A stretch of DNA of 64,000 bases from Chryseobacterium sp. (GTDB lineage: Bacteria; Bacteroidota; Bacteroidia; Flavobacteriales; Weeksellaceae). Of this stretch, positions 53,758 to 62,354 are shown piece after piece. The stretch's first letter is position 1; every line of letters begins with the position of its first letter. Below the pieces are notes generated by a model. That model was not told the origin of the DNA, did no database searches, and worked only from the letters and a program-made list of their open reading frames with translations. Location of the stretch: assembly GCF_029240215.1 (NCBI RefSeq), contig NZ_JARBTK010000004.1, positions 310,001 through 374,000 of the forward strand. Reading direction: 5' to 3'. The translations under genes and the position numbers were made by a program.

Positions 53758-54549
53758 ATGGGATTATTCTCTTTCAACAAAAAAAAACCGGTAATCGGTC
53801 TTACTTTATCCGGCGGCGGAATGCGCGGAATTGCACATATTGCCGTTCTCAAAGCTTTGGAAGAATATGATCTGAAGCCTCAAATTATTTCAGGAACGAG
53901 TGCAGGTTCTATCATTGCAGCATTCTACTCCATCGGAACGTCTCCTGATGAAATGATGGAAATTGTCAAAAAAACAACTTTTTTCTCACGTTCTTATTTA
54001 AAGCTTTCGAAAAACGGAATTTTCAGTTCAAAATTTATCATGAAATTATTGATGGATTATTTTCCGGAAGATGATTTTAAGGTTTTAAAAATTCCCGTTT
54101 ATGTTGCAGCTACAGAAATGACGCACGGCATCGTTGATTTCTTTTCAGAAGGCGAATTATTCGGTCCGCTTTTGGCTTCGTCGAGTGTTCCTTTTGTGCT
54201 ACCACCCGTAAGAATGGGCGAAAAAATTTACGTAGATGGTGGAGTTTTAGACAATTTGCCGATAGAACCTATTATTGATAAATGTGATTTCCTGATTGGC
54301 TCCCACGTAAATTCCATCAGCTATGACAGCCTTGAAAATATGAGTTTGATGAAAGAATTTGACCGTATTTTACATTTAGCCATTGCCAAATCTGTTTATT
54401 CTAAAGCTCAGTCTTGCGATATATTTTTAGATCCGCCGAAAATGACCAAGTTCAGCTTATTCAATAAAAGATTTCTTGATGATATGTTTTCAGAAGTTTA
54501 TGATTACACTTGTAAAGAACTTGAAGAAAAAGGGTATAAGAGAATTTAA
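53758..54549 (+). CDS. Patatin-like phospholipase
   Basis: A 263-residue acyl hydrolase. The oxyanion hole is LTLSGGGMRGIAHIAVL (about residues 16-32), the nucleophile motif is SGTSAGSIIAAF with GTSAG (about 46-50) and the catalytic Asp is in YVDGGVLDNLP (about 159-169). The likely substrates are phospholipids. No signal peptide is seen. It is followed by an imperfect inverted repeat and converges on the DHH gene. Confidence 0.92.
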   Translation: MGLFSFNKKKPVIGLTLSGGGMRGIAHIAVLKALEEYDLKPQIISGTSAGSIIAAFYSIGTSPDEMMEIVKKTTFFSRSYLKLSKNGIFSSKFIMKLLMDYFPEDDFKVLKIPVYVAATEMTHGIVDFFSEGELFGPLLASSSVPFVLPPVRMGEKIYVDGGVLDNLPIEPIIDKCDFLIGSHVNSISYDSLENMSLMKEFDRILHLAIAKSVYSKAQSCDIFLDPPKMTKFSLFNKRFLDDMFSEVYDYTCKELEEKGYKRI

Positions 54550-54572
54550 GTGAATTCTATTATTTAAAAATA

Positions 54573-54638
54573 GTTTGTCATTCCGCAGGAATCTCAACAA
54601 TACTTTAATATTATTTAGATGCTTTCAGCATGACAAAC
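54573..54638. repeat. Inverted-repeat intergenic element
   Basis: GTTTGTCAT (54573-54581) and ATGACAAAC (54630-54638) are exact inverted ends. The interior is partly complementary (AATCT with AGATG). It lies between converging genes and resembles dispersed REP-like elements found in flavobacterial intergenic DNA, but copies elsewhere cannot be checked. Confidence 0.55.
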
Positions 54639-54654
54639 GTGGCGATTAAATTAT

Positions 54655-55659
54655 CTACAAATTCTCTTCAGCTACTCTCGCTTTGAAAGTCTCAATCGTG
54701 TCTGGCAAAGATTCCATAGATTTTCCTCCGGCTGCATTAATGTGACCACCACCGCTGAAATATTTTCTCGAAAACTGATTAACATCCATATCGTCTTTAC
54801 TTCTGAAAGAGATTTTAATAAAATCTTCATACAGATCTTCCATGAAGAACGCCGACATTTTTACGCCGACAATGCTTAATCCGTAATTGACAAAACCCTC
54901 TGTATCACCTTTCTGGAAACCGTATTCCTGAAGTTCTTTTCTCGTTAAAGATAAAACTGCTACTGTACCATTATTTACAACCTCAATTCTACCTAAAACT
55001 AAAGCCAACAAATGTAAACGTGAAACTGTGTTTGTGTCCCAGGTATTTGAAGTAATCACAGAAGGATCCGCTCCTTTTTCAATTAAACTTGCCACAATTC
55101 TATGGGTCGCTGCACTCGTCGAACGGAAACGAAAACCTCCGGTATCGGTCATAATTCCTGTATAAAGACATTCGGCAATTTCTTTATTGACCAAATCTTC
55201 ATCATCCATCGCCTCAATAAAATGATAAATCATTTGACACGTTGCAGGAATTACTGTATCAGAGTACACAAAATCAAAATCTTCAGGTTGCTGATGATGA
55301 TCGATAAGAATTTTTTTCGCCTTTGCTTTCATCAACCAATCTCCTAAAATTCCGATTCTTGCGGGAGAGTTAAAATCTAAACAGAAAATCACATCTGCCT
55401 CGTTAATGAGATCAAAAGCTACTTTTCTTTTATATTCTCCAATGATGTTTTTCTTTGCTTCGGGCATCCATTTCAGAAATTTCGGAAAATCGTTTGGAGT
55501 AACGACTTCTGCTTCAATTCCCTTTGCACGTAAGTAATGTTTTAGACCTAAACTTGAACCAATAGCATCACCATCCGGATTGTAATGGGTAAGAATCACG
55601 ATTTTATTTTCCGGAATAAGAAGCTGATTGATTTCTAAAAGTTCGGCAGGTGTAAACAT
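54655..55659 (-). CDS. DHH-family phosphoesterase (NrnA/oligoribonuclease-PAP phosphatase type)
   Basis: A 334-residue enzyme. The DHH domain has HYNPDGDAIGSSLGLKHYL (about residues 25-43), FCLDFNSPARIG and the DHH of IDHHQQPEDF (about 119-128). The C-terminal DHHA1 domain ends with SGGGHINAAGGKS (about 303-315). It probably degrades short RNA oligomers or pAp with metal ions in the cytosol. Its promoter box (TATCTTTG, 55680-55687) is 21 bases upstream. Confidence 0.92.
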   Translation of the reverse strand: MFTPAELLEINQLLIPENKIVILTHYNPDGDAIGSSLGLKHYLRAKGIEAEVVTPNDFPKFLKWMPEAKKNIIGEYKRKVAFDLINEADVIFCLDFNSPARIGILGDWLMKAKAKKILIDHHQQPEDFDFVYSDTVIPATCQMIYHFIEAMDDEDLVNKEIAECLYTGIMTDTGGFRFRSTSAATHRIVASLIEKGADPSVITSNTWDTNTVSRLHLLALVLGRIEVVNNGTVAVLSLTRKELQEYGFQKGDTEGFVNYGLSIVGVKMSAFFMEDLYEDFIKISFRSKDDMDVNQFSRKYFSGGGHINAAGGKSMESLPDTIETFKARVAEENL

Positions 55660-55679
55660 CTTTTTTAAATTTGAGTTTT

Positions 55680-55687
55680 CAAAGATA
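55680..55687 (-). promoter_or_regulatory. Putative -7 box of the DHH gene
   Basis: On the minus strand this is TATCTTTG, fitting TAnnTTTG. Confidence 0.5.
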
Positions 55688-55784
55688 AAGTTTTTATGCG
55701 GATGAATCTTTAAAAAGTATAAATCCGTTTTCGAAGATTGTATTCACGAAACATCATAGTTCATTAAAATAATTTAAGATTATA

Positions 55785-55815
55785 TTTGCACTTAATAAAA
55801 ATATACATATATTTG
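55785..55815 (+). promoter_or_regulatory. Promoter of rpmH
   Basis: TTTG (55785-55788), 19 bases, TATATTTG (55808-55815). The TTTG itself ends an upstream TATATTTG (55781-55788), so two tandem promoters are possible. Confidence 0.65.
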
Positions 55816-55858
55816 CAACCTGAAAATTAATAGATAATTACGACTAAAATATATAGTA

Positions 55859-56017
55859 ATGAGTAAAAGAACGTTCCAGCCATCAGAAAGAAAGAAAAGA
55901 AACAAACACGGTTTCAGAGAAAGAATGTCTACGCCAAACGGAAGAAGAGTATTGGCAGCGAGAAGAGCTAAAGGTAGAAAAAGCCTTACTGTTAGTTCTG
56001 CAAGAGCTAAGAGATAA
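55859..56017 (+). CDS. rpmH: Large-subunit ribosomal protein L34
   Basis: A 52-residue, very basic protein with the L34 pattern [20 protein letters not shown] and [21 protein letters not shown] (parts). It is intact, with ATG start and TAA stop. It has a strong promoter pair and a terminator. The usual downstream rnpA is absent here. Confidence 0.97.
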   Translation: MSKRTFQPSERKKRNKHGFRERMSTPNGRRVLAARRAKGRKSLTVSSARAKR

Positions 56018-56041
56018 TTCTTAACTTACAATATACAGATT

Positions 56042-56075
56042 ATGCTTGAAAATAAGTTTTTTCAAGCATTTTTTG
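56042..56075 (+). terminator. rpmH terminator
   Basis: ATGCTTGAAAA, TAAG, TTTTTTCAAGCAT: an 11-bp stem with a T run. Confidence 0.82.
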
Positions 56076-56173
56076 TTGTTAAATTTTCCTAAATTTTAGG
56101 TTTATAAAGCTTCTTTTTTCTATTTTTAAAATCTGAAAAAATATTTTAGAAAAAGCCTCTAAAAATTGAATTT

Positions 56174-56884
56174 ATGCCACATACAAATATCTCCGGAGAC
56201 AATATCATCAATCTGCAGCACGCAAAAATTACACAGAAAAATTTTACCGTGCTTACTGATGTTAATCTGAACATCAAGAAAGGCAGATTCTGCTATCTTA
56301 TCGGGAAAACAGGTTCCGGAAAAAGCTCGCTTCTGAAAACTTTATACGGACACATTCCGTTGGTTGCAGGACACGGCGAAGTGGTAGGATTTGATTTAGC
56401 CAAATTAAAAGCTTCAGAAGTTCCCAATCTGAGAAGAAAACTGGGAATTGTATTTCAGGATTTTCAACTGCTGTCTGACAGAACCGTTGAAAAAAACCTG
56501 AAATTTGTTTTGGAAGCTACCGGATGGAAAGACAAAGCAAAGATGGACGAACGTATCAATGAAGTGCTTTCAAGTGTAAATATGAAAGGCAAGAAGCACA
56601 AAATGCCGCACGAACTTTCCGGAGGTGAGCAACAACGTATTGCGATCGCAAGAGCATTATTGAATCATCCTGATCTGATTTTAGCCGATGAGCCGACAGG
56701 AAATTTAGATCCTGAAACTTCTAACGAAATCATGACTTTATTAAAGCAGGTTGCTGCCGATAACGGAGCGGCTGTTGTAATGGCAACACATGATTATCAC
56801 ATGATTCAGAACTTTCCGGGAGAAGCAATCAGATGTGAAGACGGAAAAGTTTCTGTGCTTGATACAGCAGAATTATTCGAATAA
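56174..56884 (+). CDS. ftsE: Cell division ATP-binding protein FtsE
   Basis: A 236-residue ABC ATPase that with FtsX activates septal peptidoglycan hydrolysis. Walker A is IGKTGSGKSSLL (about residues 39-50), the signature is LSGGEQQRIAIARAL (about 146) and Walker B is LILADEPTGNLDPE (about 168). FtsX is not encoded here. An unrelated ABC ATPase cannot be excluded, but length and sequence fit FtsE well. Confidence 0.9.
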   Translation: MPHTNISGDNIINLQHAKITQKNFTVLTDVNLNIKKGRFCYLIGKTGSGKSSLLKTLYGHIPLVAGHGEVVGFDLAKLKASEVPNLRRKLGIVFQDFQLLSDRTVEKNLKFVLEATGWKDKAKMDERINEVLSSVNMKGKKHKMPHELSGGEQQRIAIARALLNHPDLILADEPTGNLDPETSNEIMTLLKQVAADNGAAVVMATHDYHMIQNFPGEAIRCEDGKVSVLDTAELFE

Positions 56885-56915
56885 AAAGTGGTCAGAGATT
56901 TAAATTAAACTAATT

Positions 56916-56943
56916 TCTATCCTCTAAAATCTAACTTCTATTT
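56916..56943 (+). repeat. Four TCTA heptads over the trmN6 stop
   Basis: TCTATCC, TCTAAAA, TCTAACT, TCTATTT follow ftsE on the plus strand and overlap the last codons of trmN6 on the minus strand. They share the 7-base period of the aspS and leuS leaders. Confidence 0.55.
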
Positions 56944-57632
56944 TTAAAAACATGAAACTCTTTGGTGAGTTCAAGATATTGGTCCGAGTATTCTCTCGGA
57001 CTTTTTTCTATGATAAAATCAGATTCATGGAGTTCACTTTCATTTAAAGAAAACTCAAGAATCAATCTTTTTATTTTTGAATTTTCAATTCCGTAAACAT
57101 TAACTTTTCGGTTGAGAAACAATTGACTTTCTTTTGATATTTCTATAAAATCCTCTCCTGCCTCAAAAGGAATAACCACAGAAAAAATCCCATTTTCTGA
57201 AAGTAAATTGGCTGATTTTGAGATCAATTGTCGAAAATTTAGCTCAACAGTTTGTCTTGCAATTTTATCTTTTACAGAATCTGAAGTTTCAAAATAAGGT
57301 GGATTTGAAATAATAAGATCAAATTTTTCGTCAGTTTCAAAAGTTTTAAAATCCTGAAGAATATTTTTTAATCTTACATTAAATGGAGAATTTTCAAAAT
57401 TAAGTTTTGTAAGATGTACCGCTTCTTGATTGATGTCAATTCCTAAAAAGTCAGCCGATACATTTCTTTGGGAAAGCATTAAAGAAATCAAACCCGTTCC
57501 CGTTCCGATTTCTAGCACATTTTCAGCAACATCAATATTAGCCAAAGCACCCAACAAAACACCATCTGTTCCCACCCGGAAAACGTCGGCAGATTGTTGA
57601 ATTTCAAATCGTTTAAATTTAAAAGATTTCAC
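56931..57632 (-). CDS. trmN6: tRNA1(Val) (adenine(37)-N6)-methyltransferase
   Basis: A 233-residue SAM methyltransferase. The SAM motif is VLEIGTGTGLISLML (about residues 39-53) and the N6-adenine catalytic motif is ISNPPYFETS with NPPY (about 108-117). The start is GTG (57630-57632), and overlaps the sensor kinase stop by one base, so it is translated with that gene. Conserved N-terminal FKFKRFEIQQ fits the family. Confidence 0.92.
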   Translation of the reverse strand: MKSFKFKRFEIQQSADVFRVGTDGVLLGALANIDVAENVLEIGTGTGLISLMLSQRNVSADFLGIDINQEAVHLTKLNFENSPFNVRLKNILQDFKTFETDEKFDLIISNPPYFETSDSVKDKIARQTVELNFRQLISKSANLLSENGIFSVVIPFEAGEDFIEISKESQLFLNRKVNVYGIENSKIKRLILEFSLNESELHESDFIIEKSPREYSDQYLELTKEFHVFKNRS

Positions 57633-59086
57633 TAAAGATTTGTAGGTAGTGTAATGATAAATGTAGAGCCTTTTCCAAGTTCAGATTTTACGGTGATCTG
57701 ACCTTTGTAGTCTTCCACCATTTTCCTGACCATTGACAAACCTAAGCCCATTCCGCTATTTTTTGAAGTAAAATTGGGCTCGAAAATCCTTTCAAACATA
57801 TTTTCAGCAATCCCGATTCCATTATCCTGAACTGAAATAATTACTTTTCTTTGGTGTTGCTCAATATCTACATTTACCAGGAGATTTCTGTCGTCACTTT
57901 GTGCCTGTTGTGCATTTGTAACCAGATTGGTAATGATTCTGGACAGATAAATCCTATCCATATTAATCATAATATTGCTCTTATTAGAATGCACAAAAAT
58001 CAGATCATCGTTGAAAACTCTTAGAATATCTTCAATTTCAGTATTAAGATTGATGATCTCGTTATTTTTTTCTGGAAGTTTGGCAAATTCAGAGAATGCT
58101 GAAGCTACAGTTGCAATCAAATCGATCTGATCAACCATTGTTTTGCTTAATTGCTTTACTTTTTCATTGACATTCGGATCTTGCGGATCAAATTTTCTTT
58201 CAAAATTCTGGATGGTCAGTTTCATAGGTGTCAAAGGGTTTTTCACCTCATGGGCAACCTGTTTTGCCATTTCGCGCCAAGCTTCTTCAGATGCCTTAAA
58301 CCGAAGTCTTTCTTTCTGATCCTGAATCTGAAGAATCATCCTGTTATAAGCCCTTGCCAGCGCATTCAGCTCATCATTTTTATAATATTTAATAGGACGC
58401 ATTTCATTTTCAAAAAGCGTTATTCGAGTGATCATATCAGAAAACTTGGTAATATTTTTTGCAAGATTTGCAGAAGTTACCCAACTCAGCCAAATACTGA
58501 AAACAATCAGTAAAATATCTACAATTAAAATATAAACCACATATTTGTGAAGCACATCAAGATAAGCCGACTCATTATGATACAAAGGAATATAAATAAT
58601 CCCTACAGGCTCCAACATATTGTTTTTCAACAACAAATACGAAGATGTAAAAACAGCATCTTTCGACTCATCAACTTCCCTAAAATCATATCTGGATTCG
58701 GTAGAAAGCAGTTTATTAACAATTTTAAGAGGAATTTTCTTCTGTTTAACTAATGCTTCATCCCTGTTGGAAAGTAAATAATTTCCTTTAAGATCATAAA
58801 TAATAATATCGTGCTGGTTGATATCTGCGATTTCGAAAATTCTGTTTTTCAAAACTGCCGGAAGATCTTCCGTATGCACCGTCGACAGACTGACTGCATA
58901 ATCCAAAAATCTCATCACTGCATTGGTTTTCTCCTGCATATCAATCTTACTCTGCTGCAGAGAATTATTTCTCAAAACAAAGTAAGGAACCAATGAGGAA
59001 GCAGCAACACTCAAAAGACATACGAGTAAGAAACCAAAAAAAACCCGGTTTCTTAAACTATATCCTTTATATTTATTAAACGACAT
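57632..59086 (-). CDS. Membrane sensor histidine kinase
   Basis: 484 residues. Two membrane helices (about 13-35 and 183-203) flank a periplasmic sensor region. A HAMP-like region follows, then the H box VAHEVKNPLTPMKL (about residue 277), the N box TNLVTNAQQAQ and the ATP-binding G boxes DNGIGI and GMGLGLSMVRKM. It resembles NtrY-type kinases. No response regulator is adjacent, so the partner is elsewhere. It overlaps the ribE end by 11 bases and the trmN6 start by one base. Confidence 0.9.
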   Translation of the reverse strand: MSFNKYKGYSLRNRVFFGFLLVCLLSVAASSLVPYFVLRNNSLQQSKIDMQEKTNAVMRFLDYAVSLSTVHTEDLPAVLKNRIFEIADINQHDIIIYDLKGNYLLSNRDEALVKQKKIPLKIVNKLLSTESRYDFREVDESKDAVFTSSYLLLKNNMLEPVGIIYIPLYHNESAYLDVLHKYVVYILIVDILLIVFSIWLSWVTSANLAKNITKFSDMITRITLFENEMRPIKYYKNDELNALARAYNRMILQIQDQKERLRFKASEEAWREMAKQVAHEVKNPLTPMKLTIQNFERKFDPQDPNVNEKVKQLSKTMVDQIDLIATVASAFSEFAKLPEKNNEIINLNTEIEDILRVFNDDLIFVHSNKSNIMINMDRIYLSRIITNLVTNAQQAQSDDRNLLVNVDIEQHQRKVIISVQDNGIGIAENMFERIFEPNFTSKNSGMGLGLSMVRKMVEDYKGQITVKSELGKGSTFIITLPTNL

Positions 59087-59672
59087 TCTGCTTGTTAATT
59101 AATTTAGCGATGTATTTACCAACGATATCAAATTCAAGGTTGACTTTATCTCCGATTTTAACATTTTTCATATTGGTAAATTCCCAGGTGTAAGGGATAA
59201 TAGCAACAGAAAACTGAAAATCACCACTTTTGGCAACAGTAAGACTGATTCCGTTTACTGTGATTGAACCTTGCGGAACCGTTACGAAGCCTCCTTCTGA
59301 ATTATACTGTACAGTAACAAAATAGCTGCCATCTTTGTTTTCGATATCAATTATTTCACCGGTTTGATCTACATGCCCCTGAACAATATGACCATCGAGC
59401 CTGCCGTTCATCATCATGCAACGCTCAAGATTCACCACACTTCCCACTTCCCATTTTCCTAAATTGGTTTTTTCTAAAGTCTCATTGATCGCAGTAACAA
59501 CGTATTGACTCCCGGTAATTTCAACTACCGTAAGACAACAACCGTTATGAGCCAAACTCTGATCAATTTTTAATTCATGGGTAAATGGACAGCTTAGAGT
59601 AAAATTAATATTGCTGCCGTTTTCTTCAATTTTTTCAATAACTCCTATCGCTTCAATAATTCCTGTGAACAT
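59076..59672 (-). CDS. ribE: Riboflavin synthase alpha subunit
   Basis: A 198-residue enzyme that makes riboflavin from two 6,7-dimethyl-8-ribityllumazine molecules. The start MFTGIIEAIG is the conserved N-terminus; longer frames are out of homology. It has two lumazine-binding repeats, with NGCCLTVVEI and GSITVNGISLTV plus GHIVQGHVDQTG. It is divergent from pdxA over a 49-bp region and 11 bases overlap the sensor kinase. Confidence 0.96.
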   Translation of the reverse strand: MFTGIIEAIGVIEKIEENGSNINFTLSCPFTHELKIDQSLAHNGCCLTVVEITGSQYVVTAINETLEKTNLGKWEVGSVVNLERCMMMNGRLDGHIVQGHVDQTGEIIDIENKDGSYFVTVQYNSEGGFVTVPQGSITVNGISLTVAKSGDFQFSVAIIPYTWEFTNMKNVKIGDKVNLEFDIVGKYIAKLINKQNVV

Positions 59673-59684
59673 ATTATTTTTTGC

Positions 59685-59692
59685 TAAATTTG
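59685..59692 (+). promoter_or_regulatory. Putative -7 box of pdxA
   Basis: TAAATTTG, fitting TAnnTTTG, 29 bases before the ATG. Confidence 0.5.
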
Positions 59693-59707
59693 TAAAATTA
59701 TAATCTT

Positions 59708-59715
59708 CAAATATA
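59708..59715 (-). promoter_or_regulatory. Putative -7 box of ribE
   Basis: On the minus strand this is TATATTTG, 35 bases before the ribE ATG. The two opposed promoters overlap within 49 bp. Confidence 0.5.
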
Positions 59716-59721
59716 ATCAAA

Positions 59722-60813
59722 ATGAGCCCAAAAAACCATAAAGTACGAGTAGGAATTTCAATTGGTGACTTCAACGGCATCGGTCCGGAAATCATCATGA
59801 AATCTCTAAAAGACAAAACCATCACCGACTTTTTTACCCCAATTATTTTTGGCTCAGGGAAATTATTCACTTACCAGAAGAACATTTTCAAACTTAATCT
59901 GAATTTCAACTACATCACAGAAACTTCGCAGGCTCAAAACGGAAAACTGAATATGCTTAATTTGGTGAAAGATAATTCTAATGTGGAATTGGGCAAACCG
60001 TCAGAAGAATCTACCAAAATGGCAATTGACTCATTAGAAGCTGCAACAGAAGCTTTGATGAAAGGTGAAATTGACGTTTTGGTTACCGCACCGATCAATA
60101 AAGACGAAATGGTAAAAATGGGTTTCAAACACGCAGGACACACTGGTTATTTTGAAGAAAAATTCAACAAAAAAGGATTGATGTTTTTGGTAACTGACGG
60201 TTTGAAAGTTGCCGTTTCTACTCATCATATTCCGATTTCTCAGGTTGCTGAAAATATTTCAAAAGAAAAAATAAAGAAACAAATCAAGGCTTTAAACCAA
60301 ACTTTGATTGAAGATTTTTCTATTTCTAAACCGAAAATTGCAGTTTTAGGTTTAAATCCACATTCCGGAGATGGCGGCGTGATCGGAAATGAAGAGATCG
60401 AAATTATTTCGCCTGCTATTAAAGAACTTTCAGACCAGGGAATTCTGGCTTTCGGACCATTTCCTGCTGACAGTTTTTTCCAGCCGAGCAAATATCAAAA
60501 CTTTGATGCTGTTTTAGCAATGTATCATGACCAAGGTTTGGCTCCATTCAAAACTTTAGCTTATGAAGAAGGTGTAAATTATACTGCAGGACTTCCTTTT
60601 ATAAGAACTTCGCCCGATCACGGTGTTGCATATGATATTGCAGGGAAAAATATTGCCGATGAACAGAGTTTTATGGAAGCAATTTTCATGGCGATTAAGA
60701 TTTTTAAAAACAGAAGCGATTATAAAGCAATGATGAGCAACAGACTTCAGCCAAGAAGAATGCCTTCAGACAACGGAATAGACGAAGATCTTCCTGTAGA
60801 AAGCGAAATGTAA
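59722..60813 (+). CDS. pdxA: 4-hydroxythreonine-4-phosphate dehydrogenase
   Basis: A 363-residue NAD-dependent enzyme of pyridoxal phosphate synthesis. Visible motifs are ISIGDFNGIGPEI (about residues 11-23), TAPINKDEMVKMGFKHAGHTG (metal site, about 118-138), GLNPHSGDGGVIGNEE and MYHDQGLAPFK (about 273-283). The C-terminus is extended beyond the usual end. It is the only pyridoxal gene in the window. Confidence 0.97.
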   Translation: MSPKNHKVRVGISIGDFNGIGPEIIMKSLKDKTITDFFTPIIFGSGKLFTYQKNIFKLNLNFNYITETSQAQNGKLNMLNLVKDNSNVELGKPSEESTKMAIDSLEAATEALMKGEIDVLVTAPINKDEMVKMGFKHAGHTGYFEEKFNKKGLMFLVTDGLKVAVSTHHIPISQVAENISKEKIKKQIKALNQTLIEDFSISKPKIAVLGLNPHSGDGGVIGNEEIEIISPAIKELSDQGILAFGPFPADSFFQPSKYQNFDAVLAMYHDQGLAPFKTLAYEEGVNYTAGLPFIRTSPDHGVAYDIAGKNIADEQSFMEAIFMAIKIFKNRSDYKAMMSNRLQPRRMPSDNGIDEDLPVESEM

Positions 60814-60853
60814 ATCGTTGACTCAATTAAAATTAATTTTGTTACCTATTTTA

Positions 60854-60884
60854 TTTGTAATATTAAAATAAATGCATATTTTTG
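60854..60884 (+). promoter_or_regulatory. Promoter of the DUF177-rpmF operon
   Basis: TTTG (60854-60857), 19 bases, TATTTTTG (60877-60884), 12 bases before the ATG at 60897. Confidence 0.65.
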
Positions 60885-60896
60885 CACACTCATTTT

Positions 60897-61418
60897 ATGG
60901 ACAAGTTAAGAAACTACGATATAAGCTTTTCCGGACTGAAAATCGGTAAGCACGAGTTCAGGTTTGAGATAGATAAAGAGTTCTTTCAATTATTCGACAC
61001 TGAACAGGAATTTACAAATCCTAAAATCGATGTAGAAGTATTTTTAAACAAACACACTACATTTTTAGAATTTGAAGTAAAAGTAAATGGAACAGTAGAA
61101 TTGGTTTGTGACATTACAAACGATAATTTTGACTACCCCATTGAAAACCAGATCGGTATTTTAGTAAAATTCGGAGAAGAATATGACGACAGCGAGGAAG
61201 ATGTAGTAACAATCCTTGCAAACGATCACGCATTCAACGTAGCACATTTGATTTATGAGAATGTAGCACTTTCAATACCTATGAAAAAAATATCACCGAA
61301 TATCAGTGATGAAGATTTGGCAATTCTTGAAAAATTCAGCCCGAAAGAAGTTGAAGAAGAAGAACAGGAAGTTGACCCGAGATGGGAAGCTTTGAAGAAA
61401 TTAAAAGATAAAAATTAA
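60897..61418 (+). CDS. DUF177 (YceD-like) protein
   Basis: A 173-residue protein of the YceD/DUF177 family encoded before rpmF in many bacteria; it may take part in 23S rRNA or ribosome assembly. I rejected a longer start because it lies in the promoter. Conserved-looking regions are CDITNDNFDYPIENQIG (about residues 77-93) and acidic ends with EEEEQEVDPRWEALKKL. It lies 69 bases before rpmF. Confidence 0.9.
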   Translation: MDKLRNYDISFSGLKIGKHEFRFEIDKEFFQLFDTEQEFTNPKIDVEVFLNKHTTFLEFEVKVNGTVELVCDITNDNFDYPIENQIGILVKFGEEYDDSEEDVVTILANDHAFNVAHLIYENVALSIPMKKISPNISDEDLAILEKFSPKEVEEEEQEVDPRWEALKKLKDKN

Positions 61419-61433
61419 AAATAATAATAATAT

Positions 61434-61458
61434 GATGAGATGATGCAAAGATCTCATC
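61434..61458 (+). promoter_or_regulatory. Hairpin in the rpmF leader
   Basis: GATGAGAT (61434-61441), a 9-base loop, ATCTCATC (61451-61458): an 8-bp perfect stem 30 bases before rpmF, without a T run. It could be a regulatory or processing structure between DUF177 and rpmF. Confidence 0.4.
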
Positions 61459-61487
61459 GCTCATCAAATTAAAAAAGTTATTACAAA

Positions 61488-61694
61488 ATGGCACATCCAA
61501 AGAGAAGACAGTCGTCTACAAGAAGAGATAAGAGAAGAACTCATTACAAAGCAGTAGTTCCTCAATTGGCAAAAGATGCAACTACAGGAGAAATGCATTT
61601 ATACCACAGAGCTCACTGGCATGAAGGAAAATTATACTATAGAGGAAAAGTAGTATTGGAAAAAACAGTAGAAACTACTACAGAAGAAAACTAA
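61488..61694 (+). CDS. rpmF: Large-subunit ribosomal protein L32
   Basis: A 68-residue basic protein with the L32 start [20 protein letters not shown]. The zinc cysteines of classical L32 are absent, as is usual in this group. It ends the DUF177-rpmF unit, followed by a terminator. Confidence 0.97.
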   Translation: MAHPKRRQSSTRRDKRRTHYKAVVPQLAKDATTGEMHLYHRAHWHEGKLYYRGKVVLEKTVETTTEEN

Positions 61695-61727
61695 GAGCTT
61701 TTTACCTTAAAAACCTCTATTTAATAC

Positions 61728-61768
61728 AAAAACCACTCAATTTTAATAAAAATGAGTGGTTTTTTGTT
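61728..61768 (+). terminator. rpmF terminator
   Basis: AACCACTCA and TGAGTGGTT arms around an AT loop, followed by a T run that contains the -33 region of accB. Confidence 0.75.
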
Positions 61769-61795
61769 GCTTTTTGTCTTTTTTTGGTATCTTTG
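61763..61795 (+). promoter_or_regulatory. Putative promoter of accB
   Basis: TTTG (61763-61766), 21 bases, TATCTTTG (61788-61795), 24 bases before the accB ATG. Confidence 0.55.
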
Positions 61796-61818
61796 ACGAC
61801 AAATCAAATATCAATTTT

Positions 61819-62301
61819 ATGGACATTAAAGACATACAGAATCTTATCAAGTTTGTATCTAAAGCTGAGGTTTCAGAAGTAAAATACAAGACTAAAGATT
61901 TCGAAATTACTATTAAAACACCGCTTGGAGGGAACGAAGTAAGCTATGTTGCTCAACCGGCAATGTATCAGCAAGCTCCTCAGCAAACAGCTCCAGGTCA
62001 CGCTCCTGCTGCTGTTTCTCCATCTACGGAAAAAACTGAAGCGGCTTCTGACGATAGTAAATATGTAACTATTAAATCTCCAATGATCGGAACTTTCTAC
62101 AGAAAACCATCTCCGGATAAAGATGTTTTCATCAACGTAGGTGATGAGGTATCAAACGGAAAAGTTGTTTGTGTAATTGAAGCAATGAAGTTATTCAACC
62201 AAATCGAGTCTGAAGTAAGCGGTAAAATCGTTAAAATTTTAGTTGACGATGCTACTCCGGTTGAATACGATCAACCTTTATTTTTAGTAGATCCATCTTA
62301 A
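61819..62301 (+). CDS. accB: Acetyl-CoA carboxylase biotin carboxyl carrier protein
   Basis: A 160-residue carrier that holds biotin for carboxyl transfer in fatty-acid synthesis. The start MDIKDIQNLIKFV fits the family; the longer frame overlaps the promoter. A Pro/Ala-rich linker precedes the biotinyl domain (about residues 85-160), with the biotinylated Lys in VIEAMKLFNQIE (about 126). It forms an operon with accC. Confidence 0.97.
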   Translation: MDIKDIQNLIKFVSKAEVSEVKYKTKDFEITIKTPLGGNEVSYVAQPAMYQQAPQQTAPGHAPAAVSPSTEKTEAASDDSKYVTIKSPMIGTFYRKPSPDKDVFINVGDEVSNGKVVCVIEAMKLFNQIESEVSGKIVKILVDDATPVEYDQPLFLVDPS

Positions 62302-62354
62302 GGAATTTTAGATGAAAGATTATAATTTTAGATGAAAATTGTTTCATTTAAAAT

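Noticed and set aside
53758..54549. Patatin gene as part of a defence system such as CBASS
   Set aside because: No nucleotidyltransferase or other defence partner is adjacent; a housekeeping phospholipase is simpler.
59673..59870. Longer ribE start reaching 59870
   Set aside because: The extra residues are antisense to the pdxA start and not similar to riboflavin synthase, which starts MFTGIIE.
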